Below are positions 23,201-33,539 of a stretch of DNA of 64,000 nucleotides, piece by piece. This stretch comes from Hedera helix (Eukaryota; Streptophyta; Magnoliopsida; Apiales; Araliaceae). The notes beneath the pieces are model-generated. The model was not told the DNA's origin and searched no databases. It worked only from the letters and a program-made list of their open reading frames with translations. The stretch is taken from positions 9,725,731 to 9,789,730 of the forward strand of contig OX359285.1 of NCBI GenBank assembly GCA_947179155.2, given 5' to 3'. Every line of letters starts with the position of its first letter. Position 1 is the first letter of the stretch. The position numbers and the translations under genes were made by a program.

Positions 23201-24605
23201 CTTCATGCAATTCTCTACCACTCCTGAGCTCAACAGCTTTACAATGCTCTTTACCATCTCGCTTCGGGTTTACCTCCGTATCACTTGGAAACGATCCTTG
23301 AGGTCTGTTGTTCAATGCATTAGCTATTTGTCCCATTTGGTTCTCCAGATTCTTTATAGCTACAGCCTGAGTCTTCACCGTCGAATCAAACTGGTTAACC
23401 AATTTAGCCAGTATATCTTCCATCTGAGCCAACTTATCCGGTTGCTGTGGCTGTTGATTCTGCTGATTATTAAACCCCGGTGGATATGTATTCCTTGAAC
23501 TCTGTCCTTGAGGTTGAGATTGATTGTTGCTCCAAGAAAAATTCGGATGATTACGCCACCCTGGATTGTAACTGTTAGAACTTCCCCCTTGCTGACGATT
23601 ATAATTGGACACAAATTGCACCGACTCTGGATTGATTGCGCACTGATCACTTGAATGACTCCCTGCACATAATTCGCAAATTACCTCCACTTGCTGTACC
23701 TTCTGACTTCCCATTGCATCTATCTTTTTAGCGAGGGCCGACACTTGTGCTGACAAAGCTGTGACAGCATCTAACTCAATAACTCCAGCTGCCCTGGGTG
23801 GATTCATTCTTGCTGTCGGCCATTGGTAGTTATTTGATGCCATGGTTTCTAGTAAAGCATATGCATCGTCACAACTTTTGACCATCAGATCACCCCCCGC
23901 TGCTGCATCTATACTTGATCTCACTGCTTGTACCAGCCCATTGTAGAATGTCTGCACTTGAAGCCATTTTGGAATTCCGTGATGCGGACATTTCCTTGAC
24001 AACTCCTTGAATCTTTCCCATGCTTCATATAATGTTTCTGAATCCTGCTGAGCAAATGTAGTGATCTCAAATCTTATCTTCACTGTCTTTGCATAAGGAA
24101 AAAACTTCGCCAGAAATTTCTGCACCAAATCATCCCATGTAGTAATTGATCCCGGGGGCAGTGAATGAAGCCAACTCTTTGCCTTATCCCTCAATGTAAA
24201 CGGAAAAAGCCTCAAACGAATAGCATCATCCGAAACCCCTGGATATTTGAAGGTATCGCATATTTCCAAGAAACTCCTCAAATGCATGCTAGGATCATCA
24301 TTTGTTAACCCCCCAAACTGTACAGAATTCTGAACCATTTGAATTGTTCCCGGCTTTATCTCAAATTGTGTCGCAGTGATTGCTGGTCTTATAATACTCG
24401 ACTGTATCTCAGTCATCTGCGGCGTGGCATAGTCCCGTAAGGACTTTTGCCCATCCTCCTCTGCCATTCTTACCTGCTTCACTTGTTTCTGATCCTGGTG
24501 TTGCGTTGTTTCTTGGATATAATTCCGAATCCGACGTAACCTTCTTTCAATCTCGTCTTCGAAAGGAACTGTATCCTTACCCTGTGAACGAGTTTGCATA
24601 TACAA
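20211..24605 (-). CDS. Gag-pol polyprotein of element B (Athila, Ty3/gypsy)
   Basis: A 1464-codon ORF starting 103 nt after the primer-binding site. Retrotransposon gag domain near residues 95-225. One zinc knuckle C-X2-C-X3-H-X4-C at 310-322. Aspartic protease with active site DLGAS at 609, the form typical of Athila. Reverse transcriptase with FMDDF at 1053-1057. RNase H with catalytic-type CDAS (Asp 1202). Integrase HHCC zinc finger from His 1409 to the CDRC motif. The protein makes the particle core, cleaves itself, copies element RNA into DNA and starts integration. It ends prematurely through a one-base shift at 20215-20219; apart from that no stop interrupts it, in line with the near-identical LTRs. 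Confidence 0.95.
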   Translation of the reverse strand: MYMQTRSQGKDTVPFEDEIERRLRRIRNYIQETTQHQDQKQVKQVRMAEEDGQKSLRDYATPQMTEIQSSIIRPAITATQFEIKPGTIQMVQNSVQFGGLTNDDPSMHLRSFLEICDTFKYPGVSDDAIRLRLFPFTLRDKAKSWLHSLPPGSITTWDDLVQKFLAKFFPYAKTVKIRFEITTFAQQDSETLYEAWERFKELSRKCPHHGIPKWLQVQTFYNGLVQAVRSSIDAAAGGDLMVKSCDDAYALLETMASNNYQWPTARMNPPRAAGVIELDAVTALSAQVSALAKKIDAMGSQKVQQVEVICELCAGSHSSDQCAINPESVQFVSNYNRQQGGSSNSYNPGWRNHPNFSWSNNQSQPQGQSSRNTYPPGFNNQQNQQPQQPDKLAQMEDILAKLVNQFDSTVKTQAVAIKNLENQMGQIANALNNRPQGSFPSDTEVNPKRDGKEHCKAVELRSGRELHEAKGKQDEVFEKEKEDEGTSKSQVTERVIMDRKLNEAPSVPFPQRLQKQKVDRQFSKFLEVFKKLQINIPFADALEQMPSYVKFMKDILSKKRRLGDYETVALTEECSAILQKKLPPKLKDPGSFTIPCTIGSQHFSRCLCDLGASINLMPFSVYQQLGLKEASPTNVTLQLADRSLTYPRGIVEDVLVKVDKFIFPADFIILDYEEDRDIPIILGRPFLATGRTLIDVQKGQLTMRVQDQEVTFDVLKAMKFPNEDAECLRVDIVDGIVNETFLGNRISDPLERLISIEEISGCEQALEYVQLMDAAPRFTKFRQHFEELNYSESSKANGKSSFEVPPVLELKQLPNHLRYAYLGEASTLPVIISASLDKVQEEKLLRVLRDCKSAIGWVLADIKGISPSFCMHKILMEDDAKPVVDQQRRLNPIMKEVVRKEIIKWLDAGIIYPISDSAWVSPVHCVPKKGGMTVVPNENNELIPTRTVTGWRVCLDYRKLNKATRKDHFPLPFIDQMLDRLVGHEYYCLLDGYSGYNQIAIAPEDQEKTTFTCPYGTFAFRRMSFGLCNAPATFQRCMMAIFSDMVERNLEVFMDDFSVFGDSFDVCLENLTLVLKRCMETNLVLNWEKCHFMVQEGIILGHRVSIKGIEVDKAKIEAIEKLPPPNSVKGIRSFLGHAGFYRRFIKDFSKITKPLCSLLEKEVSFDFDEACLTAFGILKQKLITAPVVVAPDWGHPFEMMCDASDFAIGAVLGQRKDKVFQAIYYASKTLTDAQLNYTTTEKELLAVVFAFDKFRPYLIGTKVIVFTDHSAIKYLVAKKDAKPRLIRWVLLLQEFDLEIRDRKGTENQIADHLSRMEQPINNEMAVNDSFPDEQLFIITSEVPWYADLVNYIVGKVIPSELSSQQRKRFLYDVRQYLWDEPFLYKTCADQLVRRCVPQEEMGSILQQCHASGYGGHYGGQRTAAKVLQSGFFWPTLFKDAYSFVLHCDRCQRVGNISKRQEMPP

Positions 24606-24707
24606 CCAAGTCTACCTGAAAACGAAAGATAATAAACCAAAAATTTATTAACCTTCACAAGAACATACTTCAATTAAAACTAATAACAACACTTAATTTA
24701 ACACAAG

Positions 24708-24725
24708 TCCCCGGCAACGGCGCCA
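24708..24725 (-). other. Element B primer-binding site (tRNA-Asp)
   Basis: On the minus strand TGGCGCCGTTGCCGGGGA, six bases from the 5' LTR, identical in sequence and spacing to that of element A. Confidence 0.93.
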
Positions 24726-24731
24726 AAAACT

Positions 24732-26167
24732 TGTTCGCCTTTTTCCGTTCAGGAAATACTTCACGCAAGTGCACGTGGTTTAAGTGTAGTATAAGGGTAG
24801 CAAGGTATCGTTCCCACGAGGAATTGTAAATTAAGCATTGAATCACTAGTTAATAATCGAAATATCATCGATTTGATTTTGATGGTTTGAAAATATTGTC
24901 AAGTAATGTAGCTAATTTCAACAATTAAATTACTCAAAACTAAAATATCTGGATTTAAAACCGTTTAGGGTTTACAACTCAATCACTTGTTATCAACTGA
25001 ATCAATTTATCTCTATAAAGTTAATATACATGCACAAGATTGCTAATTGAGAACTCTTTAATAACTGAATAATATCTCTCGATTATTATTAAGCAAATCT
25101 TCCCCAATTCTACCGATTAAGGAATAAATTGAAGAAGAACGTCACTTTAAAACAACAACCTATATTTCTATGATTGCTGAATTAAAAAGATGGCAAGCTT
25201 CAGTTCTCTACCAATTACATGCGGCAACTGAGTATATTTCTATCTCAATCACAACTTACATTAATAATAAGTTCACATGCTACCATGCAAGGGTCTGATT
25301 TCATACATCATCTCTCAATTCTATATGAAATACTAGATTAAATTACTGGCCAAGTAATTAAAAATAACAATCACTCATGGTAGTCAAACCCACATGTATA
25401 TAACAAGCACAGATAATAACTTGCTTCAGATTATACAGATAATCGCATTGTAAACCCTAAACAATAAAATTTAGCTCATATTCAATCTAAGATAACAAAC
25501 ACAAGAGTGAATTGTAGCCATAAATAATAATTGAAGTACAAGAGTTCAGAGATAAACTAAATATGTAATCTTGCCCTTCTCTGCACCAAGACCAGAATTT
25601 CTTCCGTCAACTGTAGATCTCTTCTCCCTTCGCTCAATTCGCTCTCCGTATTTTTTCTCCTTTTTTACGCGTCTCCTTTCCTTCTCCTTTTCTAAAGAAA
25701 ACTCCGGCTGCTTCGCATGTTAACCGCCCAAAAACTGACTTATCAACTGCTCAGCATCGTGGGAGAAATCAGTCAATTGAACGTGACGCAGCTGCTTCAA
25801 TCATCACGCAGCTGCGTTGAAATAGCCTGACGCAGCTGCTTCACTATTAACGCAGCTGCGTTGAAATCGTCTTACGCAGCTGCTTTAAAAGTCACGCAGC
25901 TGCGTTGAAGTCACGCAGCTGCTTCATTATATCACGCAGCTGCGTCTAAACATTCTGGAAAAATGGCTTCTGTGACGCAGCTGCTTCAAATTGTGACGCA
26001 GCTGCGTCAACCTGGCTTCGAAATTACTGAAATGCCCTTGCAAGCTATTTTCCATGCAAACCTGAAATAAATGCACAAAAATGCATAAAATTGAAATAAA
26101 AACGCTTAAGGACTACAATATATAAGTTAAGAAACACTTATTTTTAATGTACAAAACCGACTCAACA
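24732..26167 (-). repeat. Element B 5' LTR (1436 bp)
   Basis: Partner of 14442-15877. It contains the ten-unit palindromic array at 25785-26010. A TATA-like TTATATATT lies on the minus strand near 26115, so the array may be in the transcribed part of the LTR; the transcription start is not visible. Confidence 0.95.
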
Positions 26168-27911
26168 GGTTTCCACCGCCGCAGCGGTAGTACAAAACCT
26201 GAAATTAGCAGAAAGTTTGACCGCCGCGGCGGTGGCTTTGACCGCCGCGGCGGTGGCACTGTTCATACGCGCAGAATCAGTTTTAAAGAGGAAAAACTGC
26301 AGCCCTAACATTTCAATCTCATTTCTTCTTCTTTGGGAGGCGGCTAGAGGTGATTTTGGAGGCCAAAGGATGAAGAGAGCCACCTTCCATGGAGGTTAGG
26401 AATGGATTTCAACATCTAAGGAAGCTATGGATTGAATGCTTGGAGATGGGTGACAACTATCTTCTTCTTCTTTCCTTTAATTTGTATTTCCATTGTTGAT
26501 GATTACTTTTTGGAATAATATGGATTAATATCTATCCATTGATCTTGTATCTATGTTTGGTATTGAATCTATAACATGTTTAAGCCATTGTGATTGTTGT
26601 TTTGATCTCATTTATCTATGTATATATTGTATGCATGTTTGATGAGGTTTTACTCATTTGTTTTGGCTTGAGCATGGAATTTATGATTGTGTTGGGTGTC
26701 TAATGCTTAGTTTAATTGAATCTCTCTTTCTTATTTGGTTGTTGTTGTATTTGTGAGTTCTTTGAGAGAAGGATTTCATTGTGCACGCCAAGTGTTCGAC
26801 AAAATGCCTAAGTGAAGTTTGTTTTGTATTTGGCTTATCGTTTTGCTTCGTTGGCTTAGGTTTGTAGTCTCTTGGATGGCACCATATGAATTGGGTTATC
26901 ACATTTAGTTTTTCATGTTTAATTGCTTGGACAAGTGGTTAATTTGGTAACCTATATGAAATTGGAAAACGGATTATAGTGTTTTGACCCGAATGTGATA
27001 ACATGTGTTATGTTGTGTTCTTAGGAGCGTATGCATAATTTGTGCGTAGGATAGACATATACCTATGTGCCACATGTAACCAATGTGAGAATACGTGCTT
27101 CAAATCCTTGCGTTGCTATTTCTCATAGACATATAGTGAAATGCTTAGCTTGGGTGTCCTTGTCTGAATTCTGTCGAATGGGATAGGTTTAGATTTGGTT
27201 TGTTTACATGTCCTTCAAAAGAGGCGTGTAAATACTATTGTATTCTCGGTTAACCAGTCATCGTGACCGTAAGACCAAATAGGGAGAGTGAGGAGATTTA
27301 AATGAAGTATTGGGAGAAAACGTAATCATAGGTTCATCTATCTTTGCCGTTTTAGTAGTTTAAATGTTAATTTGCATTATGTCCATTTACATTCCACTTC
27401 CTTCATTCAATCAAATGTTCGAACTAAGATCGACTTGATAGGCTCGATATTTGGGAAATCGTTAGAACTAATTCCTCGTGGGATCGACTTTTTCTTATCA
27501 CTTTATTACTTGTTGACCGCGTATGCTTGCGCGTTATTGTTCATTCAAACGAACTCGATGTCGGAACTTTACTAGTAAAATCGATTAAATCAAATCCTTC
27601 GTGCATAGGGTCAACGAGATTTCTGAAGCACTTTCAAAATAAAGCATTCCAACGACATTCATTTAGGCACACACGCACACACATGCGAACACACGCATTT
27701 TAGGATTTAAAAGGATAGAAAAACATCAAGATTGTGGTAACCGTGTTTTCACGGAAGTCGGGGGGGTGCCTAACACCTTCCCCTCGCTTAAGCAAGCCCC
27801 CGAACTCTATGAATCTCGGTTCACAGACCAATTAATTCGGAGTCACATATGAGCCAGCGATTACGAAAATCAAATTCGGATGAGTTGGTACATCCATTTT
27901 CAAATATACCA

Positions 27912-28289
27912 ACCGGCGACTCTGGTCAATTGGCTCATTAAAAAATCGACCTTTCGAAACCCCGTCGACACTAAGCCGACCCTTTTCAAAAATCACATCT
28001 TAATCTAAAGGCTAAAATTGGAAAGGGCTTTTATTATTAAAAAACGAAACGACAAATCCCGACGTCGACAGAGTGAATATCAAGTAGTCTTAATTTAATC
28101 AAATCATTTGTGCATGTAGTTTGGTAGTTTGGTTAGGAGCTTAAAAACCCTCATGTGGCCTATTTCGTGTAATATTGCAGAACGATACATTACAGGATGG
28201 AGATACTATATATGGGCATATCCCTAATTGTTCTTTATGTGAAAATCTTCTAATAAATTCAGTTATCTTTCTTGATTCATTAATATAAC
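27912..28289. other. Ogre-like leader scrap and unassigned DNA
   Basis: The first part (to about 28080) follows the CCGGCGACTCTGG primer-like motif and may be the start of the Ogre-like interior. The rest shows no gene or repeat that I recognise. Confidence 0.4.
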
Positions 28290-28552
28290 TTCTTTTTCAT
28301 GGAGGGTACGGTGACAGCGATGGATGCGGTGGTGGTGGCGGGGACAACGTAGGAGGAATTGGTGGTGGACGCTTGTTACAAGTGTGGTGAGCAAGTGTAG
28401 TGAGATTGGACATATGGCAAATGAATACAATCGGACGATAGTGGAGGTGGTGGCAATGGAAGGTATAATGGTAGCGGTGGAAGTGGCTGTTATAACTTTG
28501 GGGATGAGGGAAACTTCCCCTCAGATTGCCCAAGCTCAAAATGTTAGAATGA
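28290..28552 (+). pseudogene. Captured glycine-rich zinc-knuckle gene fragment, left copy
   Basis: A GGTGG-rich stretch encodes glycine runs broken by stops and shifts, with remains of CCHC zinc knuckles: DACYKCGE, then a displaced CSEIGHMANE, then GCYNFGDEGNFPSDC, in which the second Cys is Phe and the His is Asn. The pattern is that of plant glycine-rich RNA-binding or cold-shock zinc-knuckle proteins. It forms the left arm of an inverted repeat with 28563-28662 and lies next to a CACTA transposase remnant, so it was probably captured by that element. It is not a functional gene. Confidence 0.6.
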
Positions 28553-28662
28553 GACAAAGAACTCATTCTAACGAGGTGAGCTCGGGCAGTCTAGGGGGAA
28601 GTGCCCCTCATCCCCACAGTTGTAGCAACCACTTCCACCGCCACCACTATACCTTCCACAAT
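28456..28662. repeat. Inverted repeat of the zinc-knuckle fragment
   Basis: Arms 28456-28552 and 28563-28662 are reverse complements at roughly 80-85 percent by eye, separated by only 10 nt. Read on the minus strand, the right arm encodes GCYNCGDEGHFPLDC, an intact CCHC knuckle, while the left arm is mutated. A transcript would fold into a hairpin of nearly 100 bp. Confidence 0.9.
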
Positions 28663-28673
28663 CGTCAAACAAT

Positions 28674-29601
28674 GCTCAACAAGAGCCAAATGACACAGCA
28701 ACTACTTTTTACAAGATGCTATCTGAATCTGCAGTTCCATTATGTGATGAAAATGATAAGCACACCAGGCTATCTACAAGGACAAAGCTCTTACACTTCA
28801 AGAATGAGCATAACTGTAGTGTGAGAGGTTTCAATGAATTGCTTGGTCTTATCAACGACTTATTATTAAAGGGTTACACTTTGTCCTTAAATTATTATGA
28901 AGTGAAGAAAATGGTAAATGGGTTGAATCTGGGCTATAAAAAGATCGATGCTTGTGAGCAAGATTGCATGTTATACTATGGGAATAACAGAGATAAAGTG
29001 CAGTGTGTGATATCTTCAACCTACCTCGATACAAAATGACTAAACATGAGGGGCAGGGGGGGGGGGGGAGGAGAAGCGTGTGCCTAAGAAGATCATACTG
29101 TACTTTGCTCTTGTGCCGAGGCTTCAATGCTTATTCAAGTCGGCCCACACTGCTGAACATATGAGTTGGTATAGAACAGGTGATGTTGTGCTTGGTCAAC
29201 TGACTCACCCTGCAGATGGAGATGAGTGGAAGAAGTTTAATGAAAATTTTCCAAAATTTGCGACGAAAGTTAGGCTTGGCATGGCTATAGATGAGTTTTG
29301 CCCATTTAAAATTTTAGCTAGCCCTACTCTATTTGGTTAGTGATAATGGTAGCTTACAGTCCTCCACCATCAATGTGCATGAGAGACCCGTATCTATTAT
29401 TGACTTTACTCATATCGGGGGATAAGAGTCTTACAAAGGACATAAACGCGTACCTAAGGCCGTTAGTCGATGAAAATAATATGTTGTGGGAGACGAGGGT
29501 TCAGACTTATGATAAATCGATCAAGCAATTTTGCTTGATGAAGGCAGCCTTGTTATGGACTATCACTGACTTTCCTATCAGCGGTTAGTCGACTCATGAG
29601 C
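28674..29601 (+). pseudogene. CACTA (En/Spm) TNP2-type transposase fragment
   Basis: Three frames in series carry motifs I associate with the plant TNP2 transposase: LGYKKIDACEQDCMLYYGNN (28674-29039), then LTHPADGDEWKKFNENFPKF and VRLGMAIDEFCPF (29080-29340), then LYL-type LLTLLISGDKSL and ALLWTITDFPISG (29340-29588). The protein would bind and cut transposon ends. It is broken by shifts, including one near a run of 13 G at 29056-29068, and by a stop where SGW is expected. It is cut off at 29601 by the LTR of element E. Only the middle of the protein is present. It may belong with the CACTA terminus at 6723. Confidence 0.8.
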
Positions 29602-29714
29602 TGTAATGACCATGAATTCTAAGTTACATTATAATGATGATTATTAAATAATTATCAATGAATTAAAATTTTTATATGAATTAATTGTGCTTTGACATGA
29701 TTGAATAAATATAC

Positions 29715-29715
<1 letters not shown>

Positions 29716-29753
<38 letters not shown>
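29716..29753. repeat. (TA)n microsatellite in the E LTR
   Basis: About 19 TA units. Confidence 0.95.
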
Positions 29754-29757
<4 letters not shown>

Positions 29758-30141
29758 TCTAATAATGTATCAAGGTAGTAGAATTAATTAAAGCAAGTCT
29801 AATTAGATTATATTTTAATTTCAAATGAATTATTAAACTAGGTCTAATAAAATCAACCTAGTAGTCCATGAACATAGTTAATTTATTGGTCTATGTTATA
29901 TTTGAACTAGCCCAATATTTATTTTAATTTCATGTAGCATGTGTTAGCTAATATCAGCCTAATGAAAGGAATTAATTGAGCCCAAATAAATTAAATGAAT
30001 GAGCCCAATAGAATCAATTACTAAGTCCAAAGTGAAGCCCAAACTAGGTCAATATATATATATAATTTTAATAAATAAAAAATTGGTTAATTAAATGACC
30101 ATTTAGCCGGCACATTGGGGCCCTACTAGGGGGTGACATGT

Positions 30142-32249
30142 TGTGACGACCCCAAATTTGGGTCCCTCGAATCTCGGAACCAGTTCAACACTAGTATTAC
30201 ATTTTTCTTATTGTTCATGAATTACAATAATATTATAATTGCTAAATAATCATTTATTTACAATTTTACAACATCTCTTTATATTACAGAATCAAAATCT
30301 TTAAACATTCATAGTATGTCTCAATATCATACATGATACGATATTTTATTACAATTAATTTGAGTATTTAACACTTATATTACATACCAACCAATTTTTA
30401 TACTAAATCATTTTACCTGTCTTCTACTACGGTTATAGCCTAAGGTACTCTTACCTAAGGTTTTTAACCTATCAGCACTGATACCAACTTAATAATTAAG
30501 TTAATTACTTAATTAATTACTTCTTAATATTGTCATTCTAGGTAATATTCCACTTCTCTACTTGTTAATCATAACTTTAATTCATGACTCATATAATTTA
30601 ATCAATTAATTATATTACATGACTTTCTTTCTTAATCCGTACTTAAACTAATCAATTTATTAGTTTTATTGAGTATTAATTACTCATTTTCTTATTTGGC
30701 TAACAAGCACACTTTAGGTATATATATTAATATAACCACCTTCACTTCTCAATTGAATTTATTTCCTTAATAAATTCTTTACATGCATCATTAAAATATT
30801 CCCACATTTAATTTCTAACAAATAAATTATGTTAAAAAAATGTTTACCCATTTTCTACACATCTCACTTCTACAACTCTAGGTTTTAAACATTAACCTTT
30901 AATTTATTATATTAAATCTCATCTATAAATCTTGTAAGTATCTGTGATATTACATTCACCCCTTCTTATAAAAATTTCGTCCCTGAAATTTCATCATACT
31001 CATTTCTACCAATTTTCATCTATGCAGATATCTCTTTACTCATCAAATTCTATGACCACCCTTTTCTAGAAAATTCATACTTCTAACTTACAATTCCAGA
31101 ACAATGGAGTATCTTGCAGAAGAATAAATTGAAAATCAATATCTTGCAAAAGAATAAATTGAAAATCAAAATATTCATTAAAACTTTCATACTATGCTGA
31201 GTGGTCATAAAGACCGTGAACATCTGCGAGAAGGTTTAACAATCACAAAGACTGAAAATATTCCACAATTATTTTGTACGCTAGGTGATCAATCTATCGT
31301 ACTCTGGCGCTGTGCACAATGACTTCACTCAGGGTTGAACTCTCTGGATTTACCAACCCGTATTTTGTTATATCAGTATGCCACTACTCTTGGGCGCCCC
31401 CTCGTGGGTTCTTTATTCATGGCTCTGATACCAACTTGTGACAACCTCAAATCTGGGTCCTTCGAACCTCGGATCCGGTTCAACACTAGTACTACATTTT
31501 TCTTATTGTTAATGAATTGCAACAATATTATAATTGCTAAATAATCATTTATTTGCAATTTTACAACATCTCTTTATATTCGAGAATAGAAATCTTTAAA
31601 CATTTCTAGTATGTCTCAATATCATACACGATACGACATTCTATTACAATTAATTTGAGTATTTAACACTCATATTACATATCAACCAATTCTTACACTA
31701 AATCATTTTACTTATCTTCTACTACGGTTATAGGCTGAAGTACTCTTACTTAAGGCTTTTAACCTATCAGCTCTGATACCAACTTAATAATTAAGTTAAT
31801 TACTTAATTAATTACTTCTTAATATTGTAATTCTAGGCAATATTCCACTTCTCTACTTGTTAATCATAACTTTAATTCATGACTTATATAATTAAATCAA
31901 TTAATTATATTACATGACTTTCCTTCTTAATCCACACTTAAACTAATTAATTTATTAGTTTTATTGAGTATTAATTACTCATCTTCTTATTTGGCTAACA
32001 AGCACACTTTAGGTATATATATTAATATAACCACCTTCACTTCTCAATTGAATTTATTTCCTTAATAAATTCTCTACATGCATCATTAAAATATTCCCAC
32101 ATTTAATTTCTAACAAATAAAATTTGTTAAAAAAATATTTACCCATTTTCTACATATCTCATTTTTACAACTCTAGGTTTTAAACCTTAACCTTTAATTT
32201 ATTATTTAAAATCTCATCTACAAATCTTGTAAAAATCTGGGATATTATA
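30142..32249 (-). mobile_element. Element C: small chromovirus derivative with 0.48-kb interior
   Basis: Two direct copies, 30142-30954 and 31437-32249 (813 bp each), similar but clearly diverged, flank 482 bp without coding capacity. The primer site TGGTATCAGAGC is on the minus strand at 31422-31433, three bases from the right LTR, so the element reads right to left. At the other end the minus strand has a purine tract (AAGAAGGGGTGAA) before TGTAATATC. The target duplication is CATGT/CTTGT with one mismatch. It kept only the signals needed for reverse transcription, and inserted into the LTR of element E. Confidence 0.85.
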
Positions 32250-33375
32250 CTTGTAGTTCATGGTTGCTTGGAAAATCTTCTTAAGGACTAAGTGGTTCAA
32301 CCACTCCAACAACCTTAGTCAATCACCTAGTCAATCCAACCAATAGTAAGCAAGAATTAGCTTCTAATGTCACCAATGTTAGCTACTTAAGGAATTAATG
32401 ATGTATTCCTAGAGCTCAATAAATAGAAATCACTAACACTTGTGCAATGTTGGTTCATTTGCTCCTTGTTGGTATTTTTAGAGAGAGATAGAGTTCTAGA
32501 GAAAAGGGAGAGAAAACTCTTGAGAAAATACACTAGAGAGTCTCTTGTGTTAGTGATCCAGCGTTCAAGGTGGAGGTTTTAGCTCATTTCTTGTCTAGGA
32601 GAAAGAAAGCATCCAAGCTTAAGAGGTTTAAAAGTGTTCTTATCTTTACATTTCTTCATTTCTATGGTTAATATTCATCGTATAAATGTTTGCCATCGTT
32701 GGTTATTGGAGAACTTTGTGTATGATAGAGCTATGGTAAGCTCGAAGGAATAAAGATGGAGATTTATTGGTGATTATGGGTATGTAGATGTCTATGTATG
32801 CTAAATGCATTTTCCATGGTCAATATATATGGTATATGGTCAAAATATATTTTTAACGGTTCAAAACCTATTTTGATACTCTATAGTGCTAGATCTTAGA
32901 TATATATATATGAAGATTCATGGTTTAAAATACTTAACATGTGTGTTAATATGCTTGGTATGAAAATAAATGGAAGATAAGTGCATATAGAGCTTTACCG
33001 ATAGAAACCCTAAATAGCTATTAGCTATAAATAGTTGTAGTTTGAAATGTACAAGCTGATTATTTGATTTTAATATCTAAAAAGTTATATTTATGAGTTA
33101 TAAAGATAACCCAACTTGAATCTCTCAAAAATATGACAAAATATGGAAGTTATGAAGTTTTTCGCAAAACATATCGTTTTGAAACCCAAGATTGATCGAT
33201 CTTAAATTTTATGTCGAAGACATTTTCGAAAATGAGATCGATTCATGAAATATTGAAGAATAAAAAGTTAGGAAGATAACAAAACTGATTTTATGCCTTT
33301 TGAATGTGTATATTGTATTTTATAAGAGATTGAACCAAAAAAATTAAAGTTAAAAAAATTAGGGTTTGAAAAACA

Positions 33376-33450
33376 GCACTACCGCCGCAGCAGTAGGTCT
33401 CACCGCCACCGTGGTGAAACATTCTGTGAGTCACCGCCACAGTGGTTGTC
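33376..33450. repeat. GC-rich imperfect palindromes in the E LTR
   Basis: CTACCGCCGCAGCAGTAG, CACCGCCACCGTGGTG and CACCGCCACAGTGGTTG in series. The first is close to the unit of the element A array although the LTRs are otherwise unrelated. Confidence 0.7.
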
Positions 33451-33539
33451 CAGAATGTTTAAAAAATAAACTTTTATTAATCGGGTCAAGTCGAGCCATA
33501 GCAAACGGGTCAGGTCGGATCTTTTGAAAATAAAATGGG

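Larger units (their letters stand above)
14442..26167 (-). mobile_element. Element B: young Athila-type Ty3/gypsy retrotransposon
   Basis: 11726 bp, flanked by a perfect 5-bp duplication GGTTT (14437-14441 and 26168-26172). The LTRs are 1436 bp each (14442-15877 and 24732-26167), differ at 4 positions by eye, and have TG...CA ends. Order in transcript direction: 5' LTR, tRNA-Asp primer site, gag-protease-RT-RNase H-integrase, palindromic array, third ORF, structured 3' non-coding region, polypurine tract, 3' LTR. It is intact in structure. The only coding lesion I see is a one-base shift in a homopolymer inside integrase. Confidence 0.95.
9900..27581 (+). mobile_element. Element A: non-autonomous LTR retrotransposon (LARD-like, Athila-related)
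   Basis: The 5' LTR is 9900-11929 (TGATGAG...CTCATCA). A tRNA-Asp-type primer site follows at 11936-11953, then 1.9 kb of non-coding interior and a polypurine tract at 13859-13873. The 3' LTR is 13874-14441 plus 26173-27581, split by element B. The two LTRs differ by about 4 substitutions plus 21-bp and 7-bp length changes by eye, so A is very young. There is no gag or pol. It shares primer site, polypurine tract and a structured 3' non-coding module with element B, which marks it as a parasite of B-like Athila elements. The last 25 bp of the 3' LTR and the right target duplication are deleted; the bases before the left LTR are AACTT. Confidence 0.9.
13874..27581 (+). repeat. Element A 3' LTR, interrupted by element B
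   Basis: The two parts are 13874-14441 and 26173-27581. They join at GGTTT, which is duplicated on both sides of B. The LTR lacks the last 25 bp found in the 5' copy. Confidence 0.92.
8416..27911 (+). mobile_element. Ogre/Tat-like LTR, split by nested element A
   Basis: The left part, 8416-9899, starts TGTAGACACCCAAATTTTGC. The right part, 27582 to about 27911, holds GGTGCCTAACACCTTCCCC and ends just before CCGGCGACTCTGG, which looks like a primer-binding region. Both motifs are ones I associate with Ogre/Tat LTRs. Removing element A leaves about 1.8 kb. Only one LTR is present, and the 170 bp after it (to about 28080) may be the start of the internal region, so this is a 5' remnant, not a whole element. 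The right junction has lost some bases together with the end of A. Confidence 0.55.

Noticed and set aside
15495..26010. Regularly spaced short repeats resembling a CRISPR array
   Set aside because: Plant LTR setting, palindromic units with similar spacers, no cas genes.
28297..28566. Minus-strand open frame rich in His, Pro and Ser
   Set aside because: It is the antisense of the glycine-rich captured fragment and carries no gene of its own.
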